From Forficula auricularia (taxonomy: Eukaryota; Arthropoda; Insecta; Dermaptera; Forficulidae), in contig JALMQS010000099.1 in assembly GCA_024734495.1 (NCBI GenBank), forward strand, positions 65,508,291 to 65,572,290: a DNA stretch of 64,000 bases. Direction: 5' to 3'. The notes beneath the pieces were generated by a model, which was not told the origin of the DNA, ran no database searches, and saw only the letters and a list, made by a program, of their open reading frames with translations. Position numbers and translations under genes: made by a program. Below are positions 45,561 to 59,300 of the stretch, piece after piece (position 1 is the stretch's first letter; the number at the start of each line of letters is the position of its first letter).

Positions 45561-45589
45561 TCATAAGAAATCCTATTCTTCTTCTTCTT

Positions 45590-47110
45590 AATAGACCTAT
45601 GGTCTGTTTATTCTAGCTCGTCGTGCCAGCGTTTTTAGGTCGACCTCTGCTTCTCTTGCCTGCTGGTTTAATCGTTAAATTTCTTGAGAATCCGGTCTTA
45701 GCTCATTCTTTCCACGTGTGTGTACCAATTTTCTCTTCTACATTTGATCCAGTCATCGATCTTTTGAATTCCACATTTTTCACTTCTTTGTTTATCAAAC
45801 AGCGATAGATCAAGGATTCTTCTGAGGGTCTTCATCTCGGCCGTTTCCAACATCTGCCTAGTTTTGGCAGTATCTGGTCTTGTTTCGGCTGCGTAGGTCA
45901 GTATTGGTCTTATCATAGTCTTATATATTCGTACCTTGGCTTCTGTTCTTAGGAACTTATTCGACCACATTGCGCTATTAAGACAACCTGATATCCTTAG
46001 TGCTTTAATAGATTATGATTTTACTTCTGTCTCTAGATCTTGATGAGAAGTTATCTGAATACCAAGGCACGTAAATGACATGACCTGTTCAATTACCCTA
46101 TCGTATAGCTGTAATTTGCATCGAAGTGGCTCTTTGGATATATTAAGCGTTTTCGCCTTTTTTGTTGACCTGGTAAGATCGAATTTGGTGGCTAGTAGAC
46201 TGCATCGATATAGAAGCATTTGAAGAGAATCTTCATCTTCGGCAACTAGGGGTGCGTCATCTGCGTAGCACACAGATGATATATTTTCATCTCCGATTGT
46301 GTTTCCTTTAAGGTCTTTAATTCCCTCTATTATCTCGTTCATTACTATGTTGAATAATAATGGGCTAAGGGAATCACCTTGCCTAATCCCTTGGTTTACT
46401 GGGATGCTCTTGTCAGCTTTCCTTCTATTTTTAGCTTTGCGGAGTTGTTTTTATAAATATCTTTGATCAGGCTAATAAGATTATTTGGGGCTTTATGCTT
46501 AATCAGGATGATGATGATATGTGTAAACTTGATCTTATCAAACTCCTTTTCGATATCAATGAAGCAGAAGAAAGCTGGCTTATTGAATTCATAGGCTTTT
46601 TCGGAGAGTTGTCTGATGGCAAAAATGGCATCAATACATGATCGATTCCTACGGAACCCTTGTTGTTCATCATGGATCTTAATGATTTTGTCTAATTTAT
46701 TTGATATTGTTTTTGTAGTTAGCTTCAGGTGAGTGTTAAGAAGGTTTATTTCGCGATAATTATCAGGTGGTCGTCTTTCGCCTTTCTTAAAGATGGGTAT
46801 TACAACATTTGTTCTCCATTCTTCAGGGATCTTGCCTTTTTCAAATATCAGCAGAATTAATTTCGATATCTCTTCCCATAGGGGTGTACCACCATATTTT
46901 ATCATCTCGTTTATAATGTTAACTTCTCCAAGTGATTTTCTATTTTTCAGACTTTTTATGGCGTCATGAATCTCCTCCTCATCAACACTCAGCACATCTC
47001 CCAAATCACCAACCCTCGGAAGTTCTTCATTTGTGCCAGAATAGAGCTTCTCGAAATTATTAATCCATATATCCTTCTCTATTCTGTTCACGGGCGAGTA
47101 TTCTTGAAGT
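45590..47110 (-). pseudogene. RTE-type reverse transcriptase, 5' truncated and frameshifted
   Basis: Three open pieces, 47091-46396, 46342-46013 and 45970-45698, follow in order on the - strand. The first has palm motifs: PEEWRTNVVIPIFKKGE, QGFRRNRSC, and FCFIDIEKEFDKI (first catalytic aspartate; the usual alanine is glutamate). The second starts with the end of the QGDSLSPLLFN region and has CYADD with the catalytic pair. The third is the carboxy-terminal YAAETRP…LRRIL region found in RTE polymerases. The amino-terminal endonuclease is absent. Stops between the pieces make it inactive. Confidence 0.82.
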
Positions 47111-50100
47111 TCTTTTTTTTTTGATTACGTATCATTCCCCATAAGAAATCAAATGTTTTTAATGAATGAGTTTAAGTTTCGATGAATATTTTGGTTATCA
47201 GATTCAAATATTCAATAATAGTTTCAGCTGAAAGATGCTTAGATTAGGTATTTTTTATGAATATATCTCTTAAGAATATAATGAAAAATACATAATCTAT
47301 TAATTATAGAGGATGAAAAAAAAATAATGCAGGTACAATAGATTGTCTTTCTAAAAATAAGATATCGATCAATAAGTTATTAGTTAGAAAGCTCAATTAA
47401 GTCTAATTGCCAAAATACATCATCAGAGTCCCTTTACCTAATAAGTGAGAGGTGGAGGTCCTTTTGATAAAGTCCATGGTTATTGATACTATTGTTTAGT
47501 GAGGGCCCAATTCATTTTTATTTTTTGAATCTATAAAAAAGAGATCGGATATAAAATAAATTGTTAATTCATTTCTATTCAAAAGAAATATATGAAGTAT
47601 TAGTTAAAATTCAATTGGTTTGTCAATAATTACGTCTTCTTTAATATCTATCAGTTAATTTTCTCTTTTTAATTGTTTAATTAAGACAATTCAATCTGGT
47701 ACAGAACGTGTCATTTCAATTATTTTATGAATTAAAATAAATTTAAAATTTAAAATGTTTTATGGTCTATTAAGATAGGTATAGTGTTTATTTCATTTTA
47801 TTATTAGTTGAAATTTATTAAATAAATTAGTTTTTATCTCTTTTTTACTTTAATTTCTCAATAACAATTATTTTACTCTATTTCATCAAGAACCTTAAAA
47901 GGATACCATTTTCTCATTCATCTATAATATGATCTTATTCGAGAGGATTAGACCTATCGATTCTTCAATTCCAAATTTTTTAATACAACGCCCTAAATAG
48001 TTGCTAATTACGATATAATATTTGAAAATTATTAGAGAAAACTCACAACTTGACATAGTTATCTGAATATTTGTCATATTTGAAAGGTAATAAATGAATG
48101 TTTTACTGAAAAATGAATTGGAATATATGTTTAATAGAAATTCTTTTCGAGAGGTCATTTTTATTTCAATTAATTTTATGCGAGTAAAAAATCCTCATTT
48201 TAGATTTTTTAATATAAAAGCTAGATTTCTTAAACTTAAGCAAAGTAAATATTTTCTTGGTCATTTATATTGTCTTCGTACATAGGAAATTAAATGAAGA
48301 AATTACAAAATAAATTAAGAATATAAATGTTTGTGAAAAATTGTTAATCATTGAAATAATATTAATGTTGTTTTTTTTTTTTTGTGTGTGTAATCAAATT
48401 GGTTTATTAAAATGGTTGGTAGGAATAATCATTTATGGGATTAGGAGATAATTTGGTAAGGATTCGTATTTCGACTACCGGGATTTAATCCGGTAATGAG
48501 CTCACACATGAGCTTTGTATGAAGGAAAATATAGCTATTCAAAAGCCACCTGGAGTTGGTCAAAAGGCAGACGATATAAAAAAAGAGGTGTAGATGAAGA
48601 AATAACCCAGAGTGGATTAAATTGGTTAAAGAGGTTGTACTTCAATTTGAACTGTGTCGCCCGAAGCTAAGTGAACAAGTTGATGAAAAAAGTATCTTTC
48701 TCTAGACTTATGTGCTGAAATTATAAAAAATTACAAAAAAATAATGTCTTAATTAAATAATAACATAGAAATTATATTCATATAAAATTGTTTATTGCAA
48801 ATAAATATATATGTAGATATAATTATATATATATCAATAGATTTATATATAACTTTTTAAATATATATCTTATTATAATCACTTTTATTACAGACCATTT
48901 TCAGAATTTTTATATTAGTCTGCATAACTTAACAAAATTATAACGTCTATTATAAATATATTATATAATAATATTAATTTAAAATTAAAATTAAAAAAAG
49001 GCCAAATGATGAAATCATAGATGATTTCTGGAAATGAATCCCTTGAAAAATTCAAAACGAAATATATAACAATAAAAAATGTTAATGGATAATATAAATA
49101 CAAGAATTTTTATTGAATAGTATATCATTTGTGGATTCAAGGATGAATGGGAAAGAAGTATTTTTGTATTCTACGGGCGTTAGGCCTGTGAAAAAAAATA
49201 GAAGCTCATTTTTGAAGAGCTATCATTTTCTTTTTTTTTACTCATATATATTATTTTTTTTAAGTTTAAAAAATTCCTTCATGATGCTTACGAAAACACC
49301 ATTTGACTTCTAAGAAGATTTTAAACCCTCTAGACGTCTTGATATCACATCCCTATTAGCTTCCATAAAAAAAATTATCTCAAGAAAGAGTATATTAAAA
49401 ATACAGCAATTACCATTTTTTTATTGGGCAATTTAAATAAAAATTATTTAAATAATATGGCCCTTTTGAAATCTTTATTCACCTGAACGAACCCACAAGC
49501 TAGAAAAAGTAAAAATATATAAATTATTATATTAAAAAATATATATAATTTTTTAGTGGAATAATATCGACCAGCAATGAGCGAAATTTAATTATAATCA
49601 CAATTAGAGCACTTAAAAAACTGATAATGATTAAAATAACTAATTTTTAATACAACTGATTAACTAAAGGAAATTTGTATTTTATTTATATTTTATATTT
49701 TAGTGAAGTTTTTTGAAAGTTGAAAATACGCACTAAAAGCTTATAGCTTCACATTTTAAGTGCTTGAATAAATAATTGTATTTTTTATACTCTTAAGATT
49801 TGACTATAAGACTAGCACTTTTATACTTTGGCTCATTTTACTATCTCTGATAAGATTGAGGAATTAAGACAGGCAAGAATCATTTTAATGGTCAACTAAC
49901 GAGGCTTATTTTAATAATTCAATATTTTAAAGCTCATCACTGTCCGACATGTTTTCATAAGCACCTTTGATTTGTATTTTTTATAGCAACAAGTTAACAT
50001 GGCTTATTCATTGATCATTTATTTATCTCTTGGTTTGAGATTATACAAAAGCGTCTTAATATATTATAATATATAACAGAAGAATTAATAACAAGCTGAA

Positions 50101-50180
50101 TAGAAATGAGTGTTTGAAGTACCAGCGTTCATTGACACTTTATCTCACAACACTTAAGCACTTATCTCTCGATGTGTCTG
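47111..50180. other. Intergenic AT-rich DNA
   Basis: No gene could be supported. AT-only stretches occur near 48780-48860. A - strand signal-peptide-like frame, IYIFLLFLACGFVQ before a GTGAAT donor at about 49486, lacks an ATG. Confidence 0.45.
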
Positions 50181-50234
50181 TGACAGTGTGTGTATGTGTG
50201 GTCGAATTCCTGTGTTGGGGTCAACAGGTGTCAG

Positions 50235-50360
50235 GTGTGGCGTGGCGGTGTCAGGTGTCTGTATGCTGCAGCTGGAACAGCCTCTTGTTCATCAGCGGGC
50301 TCGTGATGTACGACCTGCACGGGGACCGCAATGGAACAGTGCATTCGGCTTGAATAGGTG
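50235..50360 (-). CDS. Possible terminal exon of the C1-domain gene
   Basis: A GC-rich island. In the - direction there is a textbook branch site CTACTAAC, a pyrimidine tract (TTCTTCTTCTTCTTCCCCC) and acceptor TGCTTGCAG. The next frame reads HDSPSPIQAECTVPL, then SPLMNKRLFQLQHTDT and TGA. The frame of exon 55620 would instead read LTIHHHLFKPN and stop early, so another exon may intervene, or this is a different gene. Confidence 0.4.
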
Positions 50361-53300
50361 ATGGTGAATCGTGCTGCAAGCAGATGGGGACAGGATGCGC
50401 CCGAAACAACCAAGTAGAGATAGGGGGAAGAAGAAGAAGAATGCCAGTTAGTAGGAGCGAGGTAGAAAATAGAAAAGAGAGAGAAAATAAAATAAGAGAA
50501 TAGAACAAGCATGCTCGTTAGTAAAAGATTTTCTGAAATTATTCGTTAAATAATACCTACTCATCAAAGAAAAGTTCGACTGTAACCAGTTAGATTATAC
50601 ATTTTTAGTCTCAATAAAATGCATTACCTTTTTACACTTAATTCTGAAGACGTTTACAAGTGCTTGTAAAATAATTATACAAAGTGTAAAGGCTATGAAT
50701 CCTTATAACAATCAACATCACTTCGCGATTAAATTAGATACTAAAGGAACAAATGAATTCGCTAAATTATCCCTAAGAATTCTAGAGATAGAACCTAGAC
50801 CCGTATTCACACATACTTTCAGCTTCGACCCAATCCCTGAAATGTCTTCTTCTTTTCACGAGGATTCACTCCGGACTACAGAGGCAACTTTTTCTAATAA
50901 TATCAATAGAAAAAAAAAATTGGATTAGGGTGGCGATATTTTTTTGATGGGGGGAAAAAAATTAACAGTATATTAGAATTTTATTTTAATTTTTACTATA
51001 GTATTTATTTTCTATAGATTTACCATATAAATAGACATAAATGTCTATTTATATGGTATAGGAAAACAGAACTATTGATAATTTGATAAACAAAAAACAG
51101 TGGCAAGTAATAGTAAAATGATTATGCATACTTCAGAAAAGATTTTGCCTCCTTCATCAAAGTAAAAAATACATTTCGAGGTAATTTGAATCAAAATTTA
51201 CAAGGCATTGTATTATATCCTCCATTGATTTAGGTAGTAGTCGATTTTTTTCTGGTCATTATATTCCCACGAGGGAAAATATATATTGAACACTCCCATT
51301 ATCACTAAGAATTGTCTATAAATATTCAGAAATCATAAAAATATCCATGAATTGTTCTTAAGTAAAAGATAACAAAACAATAGTGGTTTAAAACCGGGAC
51401 TCTCTTGAGGCTTGAAATGATATTTTGAGTCTTTAGGACAATCTCAAAAAACCAAAAGCCAAGCCGGCCATGAGGTCTACCTCTTTAAATTGCTTTACAA
51501 CAACTTGAAAACGACTCCAGAATCAGATGATAAAACGGTGTCTGATTAGAATATCCCATTAATATTATTAATCTAAATAGGTTCAGCCGAAACTTTCTTT
51601 TGATTAACAAGTCAACCACCGAAGCATTAAATCAGCATATAATACCAAATCAGTTATTATTAATTTCTCAAATACTTATTTTCTAAATCAAATAAATTGC
51701 TGATATTATTAAGAAAAAATTAAGTAAGCTGATATAAAAAGCTGATTCTACATTCAATATTTTAATGCGCATTTTTTTAAAAGTGTGTAAGATCATGATG
51801 TAATAAAAAATTAATTAACTAAGAAGATAAGTTTGACAAGACGAAAAGCAAATTTAAGTAAGCTGAATTAAAAACTTGATTCTACATAAAAATATTTTAA
51901 TGCGCATTTCTGATAAGGTGTGTAAAAACTTGATCATGTTAAAAAAATTAATTAACTATAATTAGAAGTATTTAAGTTAAACAAACAATTTAAAATTTTA
52001 TTAAATTAATTTAGAAAAATATGATAAATTTGATAAATTGATTAGTTAATTTTAATTAATTCTCACAAGCATTGAAGCCAAAAACAAAATGAAAAAACAA
52101 ATCTTTTCTATTAATATACTTATAAGAATTTTTACTTTATTTTGAATGTACATGGGTGTTATATGTTAGTATTTTATACCCTACAAGTTAAATTTTATAA
52201 TTTAAAAAAGCAATTAACGAGAATCATATTTTTTTTTTATTATTTAACGAAAATCATGGATAATTTTCCGAAATACAATATATTTTTAAAAGTTCAGGAT
52301 AATGTTTCTATTCCATATTTTCTTAATAAGGTCTTTTTGTCTTCTATTATTCTGAAAACGTGAATATTATTAGAGAAACCCGTCAATGATCATTATAAAG
52401 AAAGAATAGAAAATAGACCAAAAAAAGAAGAAATATTTACGAAGTTTTCGATGAAAAAATCAGGAACGGTCTGAATATTAAATATCTGGTTTTTGGTTGT
52501 TCAAATGATTTAAATTAAAATATAATACGATAAAAAAAAATATTTATTACTATATTTGCCACACATTTTGATGAAGATTACATCTCCCAGAGACCTCAAT
52601 ATTTAATTCCACAACAGATATACATCAAAATTAACAATTACATCAAAAATGCAAGCATATTTCTTAACGTGATATTCATAAAATCTTTAAAACAAATAAT
52701 AGAGGTGACATTTATTTGATGATGGTTTTTATGAAAAGTTGTAATTAATTTTTTGATAGAAATGATCCAGTTCAAGAAAATTACGATTTTAGCAGGAAAT
52801 GATTCCCGGTAAAGATTTTATTGCCGGAATACCCTTATTGGTAGTTCAATATTACTACTGTAAGTTTTCCCCCAAATCTGTGTTGTGGAAATTCTTCTAC
52901 GCGCCTCAAAATGAGAAGATTTCGGAGTTTTTTTCAGTTTTTCTTGAATAACTATAAAACTGCTTATCAAATCAAAAAGTATTTATTAGATAAATTCAAG
53001 TTCTTTAAATTACGCGTAAAATGATAACAGTTTCATCTATTTAGGTTAAGTAGAACCGGTACAAGCGCCTGTCAAAAAACAGCCCCCGGGATCATTTTTG
53101 AACATCCCTCGTACTTTTTTCGATTTTTCCCAATTTTGATGAAGGAGACATTTTCCACAAAGACGACACTAAACATTTTTAAACTAGATTAAATTTTCTA
53201 CAATTTAAACAAAGTCTCATCTTAATTGGATAATGGTAACCCGTTCCGCAATGAGGTTGTAGTTTACAGTTTTTCCAAAAAATCGCAGTTTTCCCTTTAT

Positions 53301-56300
53301 AAAATGAAAGCCACTCATCCTAGAAACTAGATTTTTGTCTCATTCTCTAGTAAATTTTGTTGACTTGAACGTTTACTCGGGGCATTATTTTGATAAAACT
53401 CTTATATTTATAGATATCTAGCATTTTTAGCGATATTCAAAAATGATCCCGGGGGCTGTTTTTTGACAGGCGGTAGTACCGGTTCTACATAACCTAACTA
53501 GATAAAATTGTTATCATTTTAAGCATAATTTTAAGAGCTTTAATTTATCTAATAAATATCTTTTTACTTTGATAAGGCATTTTGGAGTTATTCAAGAAAA
53601 ACTGAAAAAATGCCGAAATTTTCTCATTTTGAGGCGCGTAGAAAATTTTCCACAACACAGATTTGGGGAGAAAACTTAGCGTAGTAATATTGGAGTACCA
53701 ATAAAGGTATTCCGGCAATAAAATCTTTACCGGGAATTATTTCCTGTTGAGGGGTGAACTGCGACCTAAAATTGTGTACACCTACTTCCACTTCCACTTT
53801 CATTTCCAAGTAGAAGACAATAGATGACAATAGATTATCTAATGAATTCCAAAGTAATTCCAAATAATTCCAAAGACGGTGTACACCTAATTCCAATTCC
53901 AATTACGGTTCACCCCTCGTGTTTATGCCATTTTTCACGTAATTTGCCTAGACTTTGAGTTGTTTTTAGAGTTTTGTAGCTATTAATAAAATTCCAATCA
54001 GTCTATCGATTGAGATACTGTGGAAGTCGTCTTTTGAAATTCTTCGTTCGCTGTGTCCCCTCTCAAAATTTATAATCCTTTGATTTAAAAATCAGAAAAA
54101 ATTCTTAAAAGTAGCCTAATGTGAGTACTTTAAATGAAAATTAAAAATAATTTGTTTGTGTGTGAGTCTCACAGGCAGAACTTGTTTGGTCGTTTTTTTT
54201 TCTGTATGATGAAATTGTCAATATCTGTTCTGAAATTGAAATTGTGTATGAGGTCCATCAAAGATAATAGTCTTCAAAAATAAAGAATGTTTTTAAAAAG
54301 AAGTTACCCTATAAATTTTGATTATAAAATTGTGATTTTCAGAAATATTAGTACCTATATTAAAATGAGTATTAGTTAAACCTATCAGAGATAGGTATAT
54401 GAGATAAGAAAATTAGTGAATGAACATAAGTGATAATGAAGAGTATGTAGAAATTAGTTTAAAAAGAAAATTAAGTAATGGATTAGAAAATGGTTTTTAG
54501 AAAAACAAATATTAAAGAAAAGTTCTAGCGAAAATGTCAAGTCAAAGACGTAAATATATATACATAATAACAGGTTGAATACTTCAGATTTTTTTTCTTC
54601 TTATTTTTGTTTAAAAATATCTAAATGCCCAAAGGGTTGAGAAAAATCATTTAGAAATAAGATTTTTTCCATTACGAAGAACTAACAAGATTTTGGTTTT
54701 TCTATTTTCAAATACCTTCAGTAGAAAACATTGAAAATTCAAAAAAAAAATCATACTCTAGCTAATAAGCTGAAATTTGTCACAAAGTTTGCATTAATAA
54801 GCTTTGTGTCAACTTTCAGCTTTTCAGTTCAAAACGTTCGAATACAAAAAGATTGGTAAAAGTGTACTGAGTCTTAAAAAACTTTTCACTTTAAACTCCA
54901 ATTTGAATTTGCTTTCAAATAAATTTTTCATCACATTTTCTTCTGACAGATAGATATAGTATATAAGAATCAAACATGAAGATTGAAGATGAAAGATTTT
55001 TTCCACGTTTCAGATATTTCTAAAAATCGAAAAATCGGTTAATATATATAGTTACATCTTTGAATTAATGAAATAGCTGATGCTAATAATGTCATTTTGT
55101 AAGATAACAAACCGTTAAAAGCTTCGTAAGATTCATTCCATGGAGCAAAGGATTAATGGTTGTTAAAAAAATTACTAGTAATAATAATAATAGTAATAAT
55201 AATAAAACACAATTAAAAATAAAATTGTTACATCTATGCTATATCGATTCTCCAAAACAAAATAAAAAAATCTATTAAAAATTCACGGCAAAGGGTTGCA
55301 AGAAATGCTTACCTATTCACTCAGTACAGGCAGTAGGGACCCGTAATGTGAACAAAGAGTTTTAACACGTTAAAATCGAAATAAAATAAAATAAAAAAAT
55401 AATTAATTTTCCTAAATGTTTTATTTTTTAATTTTAAATCTGTTCTTTTTTCTTTCTTTTTTTTTAATTTAATTTCATGCAATAAGTTTTGATCTATAAT
55501 AATCTAAAAGTATGCAATACTAATCTCTCAGTCTGAATCTAACTGTAAAAGTACCTATTTGTTCCAAAAGAATGATATAAAGAGAAAGTGAATTAACATG
55601 TACCAACTTATCTACTTACAGTTCAATATTCTGTATGGTTGAATTAGTGCAATTAGAATCCACCCGGATATGACAGTGTTTATGACATTTAATCTCACAA
55701 TCACGACACTCATAGCCCTGCTTTCCAAGTCGCCTAGCAAGTGTCTTCTGGCATACCTGACAAACCGTGCCACTAAAAACAAACAAATATAGAAAATATT
55801 AATTGATATGTCCATAGATTAATTGTAATAATTTAAAGTAAGAATAGAGAGGTGCGAAATAAGCTGACTTAAAAAAAGTCACGAGAATCAGATTGTCACT
55901 TCGAAATATGTATTATTGTCTACCCCAAAAAATTACTAAGATATCGGACTGAAATGCTGAAGTGTTACACTGCGGCATTACCATACGTTTTTGGAACATG
56001 CCGTTCTGGATGTTAGGATACTAGAGTATTACGCTTTTTGGTGGCTGTCATACCATAAGAGGAAAGGTTCATGTTTTCCTGAAAGTTAGGATGCAGCCTG
56101 GAGCCTTATACTTTTGTATGGGGCCGTACATTAGGAAGTTGCTCATGTAGAAAATGTAGTCTTGAGTGTCAAAAGTAATGCTGGAGGTTTAGGTTTTTTG
56201 ATTGCGTCCGTACTGTAGGAACAGGCCCGTGGAGAGCTGTTCCAGGCTCTGGGGCAAAATCAAACCATAGGGCCTCTCAATGCTGGGACAAATAAAAATA

Positions 56301-59300
56301 CTACATCAATTTGTAAAATATTTTATTATTTAACCAATAAATAAATCCGTAACTTCATATGCTTTGTTACCTAATTTTTCTATTTTATATTTTTATTTAT
56401 AATAAGTAATAGATTTTAATAGTACAAATATTTATTTAACAGTGGTAGTGCCGGGCCCGGGGGTAACTGCCCCGTCTCTCGTCGGGTCTGTGTAGTAAGT
56501 ACTTATAGGACTCAAATGTTCCTGTATAAAAGAATGCGCTTGATATGTGCAGAGTTATAGAGGATGTAATTTCTGACAACTTTTGTTTAAAGAAATCCCC
56601 TCCCCTCAAAAAAAAACACCCAAAAGGGGGAAAAGGGTCAAAAAATGAAAATTCTAGCGTTTTTAACCAAACTCAACCAAAATTTGTTTACATAATATGT
56701 AAGCCCCTAGAAGACTAGAAATGCAAAAACTTGCACACCCAAAATCGGGAGGGGGGGGGGGCAAAAATTAAGTCCCATCGCTCAAGGCGACCTAAGGCAT
56801 TTTCTAATATTATATCAAAATTATGGGGAAGTGAGATAACTAATCAAATTTGGCCTCATTTTTTTTTCCTTTAAGGCTATTTATTATCTCAAAGAAATTT
56901 AAAATAACAGAAAATTGCTTAAGATATTTCGCACAACTCAGTATTTCTTTTTTGTTAAATTATAAAAAATAAATCAAGTTTTTATTCGTATCTCGAGAAC
57001 AAATATAATTAGGTATTATGTCTAAAAACTCAAATTAAAATGTATTTTGAAATATACTATATACAAATAGATAGATATAAATAGGTATAAGTAAAAAAAA
57101 TTAATCACCCAGGTAAATGTTTCGCAATGAATGTATGATCATTAAAGATGTGGAGTTTAGTTCCTTTCTTTCGCCATTTGCTTCTTTGTGCCATAGATAA
57201 TGGAACCAAGTAATGTCTAAAAAACGAATAAATATAAGTTTCATTTTTATTATAAATAAATATTAATAATAGTTAAACTATATTCAAACGCCTCTCATTG
57301 GGTCAGGCCTCTACAGAGCCGAAAAAATGAACCAAGAGAAGATTAAAGATTAAATAAAAATTTAATTTCAAATTCATATAGACATTAGGTATTAGCTTGA
57401 GTTCGGGGATCAGTGGCTAACAGGATATAGGAGCTAAGGCTCTTATGAAAGTATCGCACCGGACATGCGAAGATCCCGGGTTCGAACCCTGGCTGATCCT
57501 TTTGTCTATAATAAAAAATATTTTCTTTGTTCTCTAATTTAATTAATAATAGTAATTATTGTAAATAATAAAAATATGTACTCCCAAAACCCAAAAACGG
57601 GAAGGGAAATCTTATTTAAATAAATAAATAACTAGAAGTAGAAAAAATAATTATATTAGAAAAATATGTTGTATATTATTATGGGAAAGTGATTTTGATT
57701 AATTTTTTACTTTTTGATCCCATTTTCGATTGTTTCTAGGACCAAAGTACTGGCTTCGTTGATATAAGTTCTTGTTGATGCACCACTGATGCCAGATGCT
57801 TCGCTCAAACTCGATCGAGTCGAGTTTATATCAATGCCACGAAGTGTCGGCACTAAAAGGTATCCTGAAAATGTTATAATAAGATATTAACAAACAAGTA
57901 AAATATATAAAATGAAATTGATATTTCATGATATAAATGTGTATTTAAAGGATTTTTTTAGAAAAAAGTAAATTGGTTAATTAAAAAAAACGTATATATA
58001 AAGTAGATAAGTTTATTTTCATTTAAAAATTTAGTTTTCTTTACGGTTCGGTAGCAAAAAAGGTAAAAATCGGGCTTCGTTGTCGGTTTGTCCAGTCTGT
58101 AACTTCTAAACCATTAAAACAAGTTCTTCTACTTATAGTGCCATGCCCGAACGGGCGCCGGCTCCTCTCCACATATACCTGTGCTGAGTGTGTTTAGCTG
58201 TTTTACACAGATATACGGGACCTACTTTTTAACGCCGGTTCCGAACGGCTAGTTTGGAGAGGTTGACTAGGCAATTATACTCTTGGTAGTTTGCGATTGC
58301 TTTCCAAGAGGAGGCGACTGCAAATATCTGACGAGACGCAGTCTCAAACAAGCATACTTCAGGATTAAAACAAGTATCTATAGAAATTTATTAAGAAGTT
58401 AGCGTTTGATGACCCTCAAATTTAAAGTCGAAAAAAATGTAAAGCACCTCCCCAAACATGAGAAGAGCTGATGAAATTTTGCGCATTCCATTGAAAAAGG
58501 TATCGTCGACTAGGTCTTTCTATTAAATATGTTTTTGTAATTTTTATCTTGACCTCCCAGTAGCGCGCTATGAGAAAATTATGTCGCAATACGTTCCCTC
58601 CTAACTTTACCAACCTTTGATTTAAAAATCAGAAAAAATTAATTAAAGTAAAGTAGTATGAATACATAATATGTGGAAAATTATTTTGAAAGTTATTAGA
58701 TAATATAATTAGTTTGGATGACAGATGAAAAACTACGAAACCCTGAGTTTACTCGCACTTGGCCCCTTTGTTTTTGGATTATTATTCCAATTATTCTAAC
58801 AGACGCTACGAAATAATTTGTTGCTCATAATTAAAGTGAATAATTCAAACATAATTTATTCAAAGAATGTTTAAATTATTAATTTCACACGTGTTAATAA
58901 AAATATCATAAAACGATACATACATCTAAAAGTAGAATTCTAACGAACGAAAATAAGAAATTTTCATATACTATATTAAAAAACTAAACTAAAAAAAAAC
59001 TTACCAATTATAAAATTAACAGCCGATACAGAAGAGATGCAGAGAAGAAGAAAAAAAACAACAAATCATTAGAATCAATTCAAAATAACATTCTATTGAT
59101 TAAACTAATAAAACATGCAATGAATTAAAGGGGCAATTTGATAAGAGATTTAGTGTATTGATCAATTTTTAGTAAATACATGAAGAATTTATATGATTTC
59201 AATATTTAAAAAATACTAGCTCAAATATAACAAAAAACAAATTTCTTAAGACGTGTCTACACATTTTCTCCTGAAGCAAAGACAAAAATAAAATAAAAGA

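Noticed and set aside
47922..48158. 78-codon open frame on the - strand
   Set aside because: AT-rich, no family resemblance, and no splice context supporting it.
49440..49600. Signal-peptide-like - strand frame ending in a GTGAAT donor, a possible first exon of another IR
   Set aside because: No ATG in frame, very low sequence complexity, and no following exon with IR features.
50114..50353. + strand frame in the GC-rich patch at 50.2 kb
   Set aside because: The branch site, pyrimidine tract and acceptor are all in the - orientation.
57407..57499. Functional tRNA gene
   Set aside because: At 93 nt with a C where the invariant T33 should be and an unpaired insert, a SINE head is more likely.
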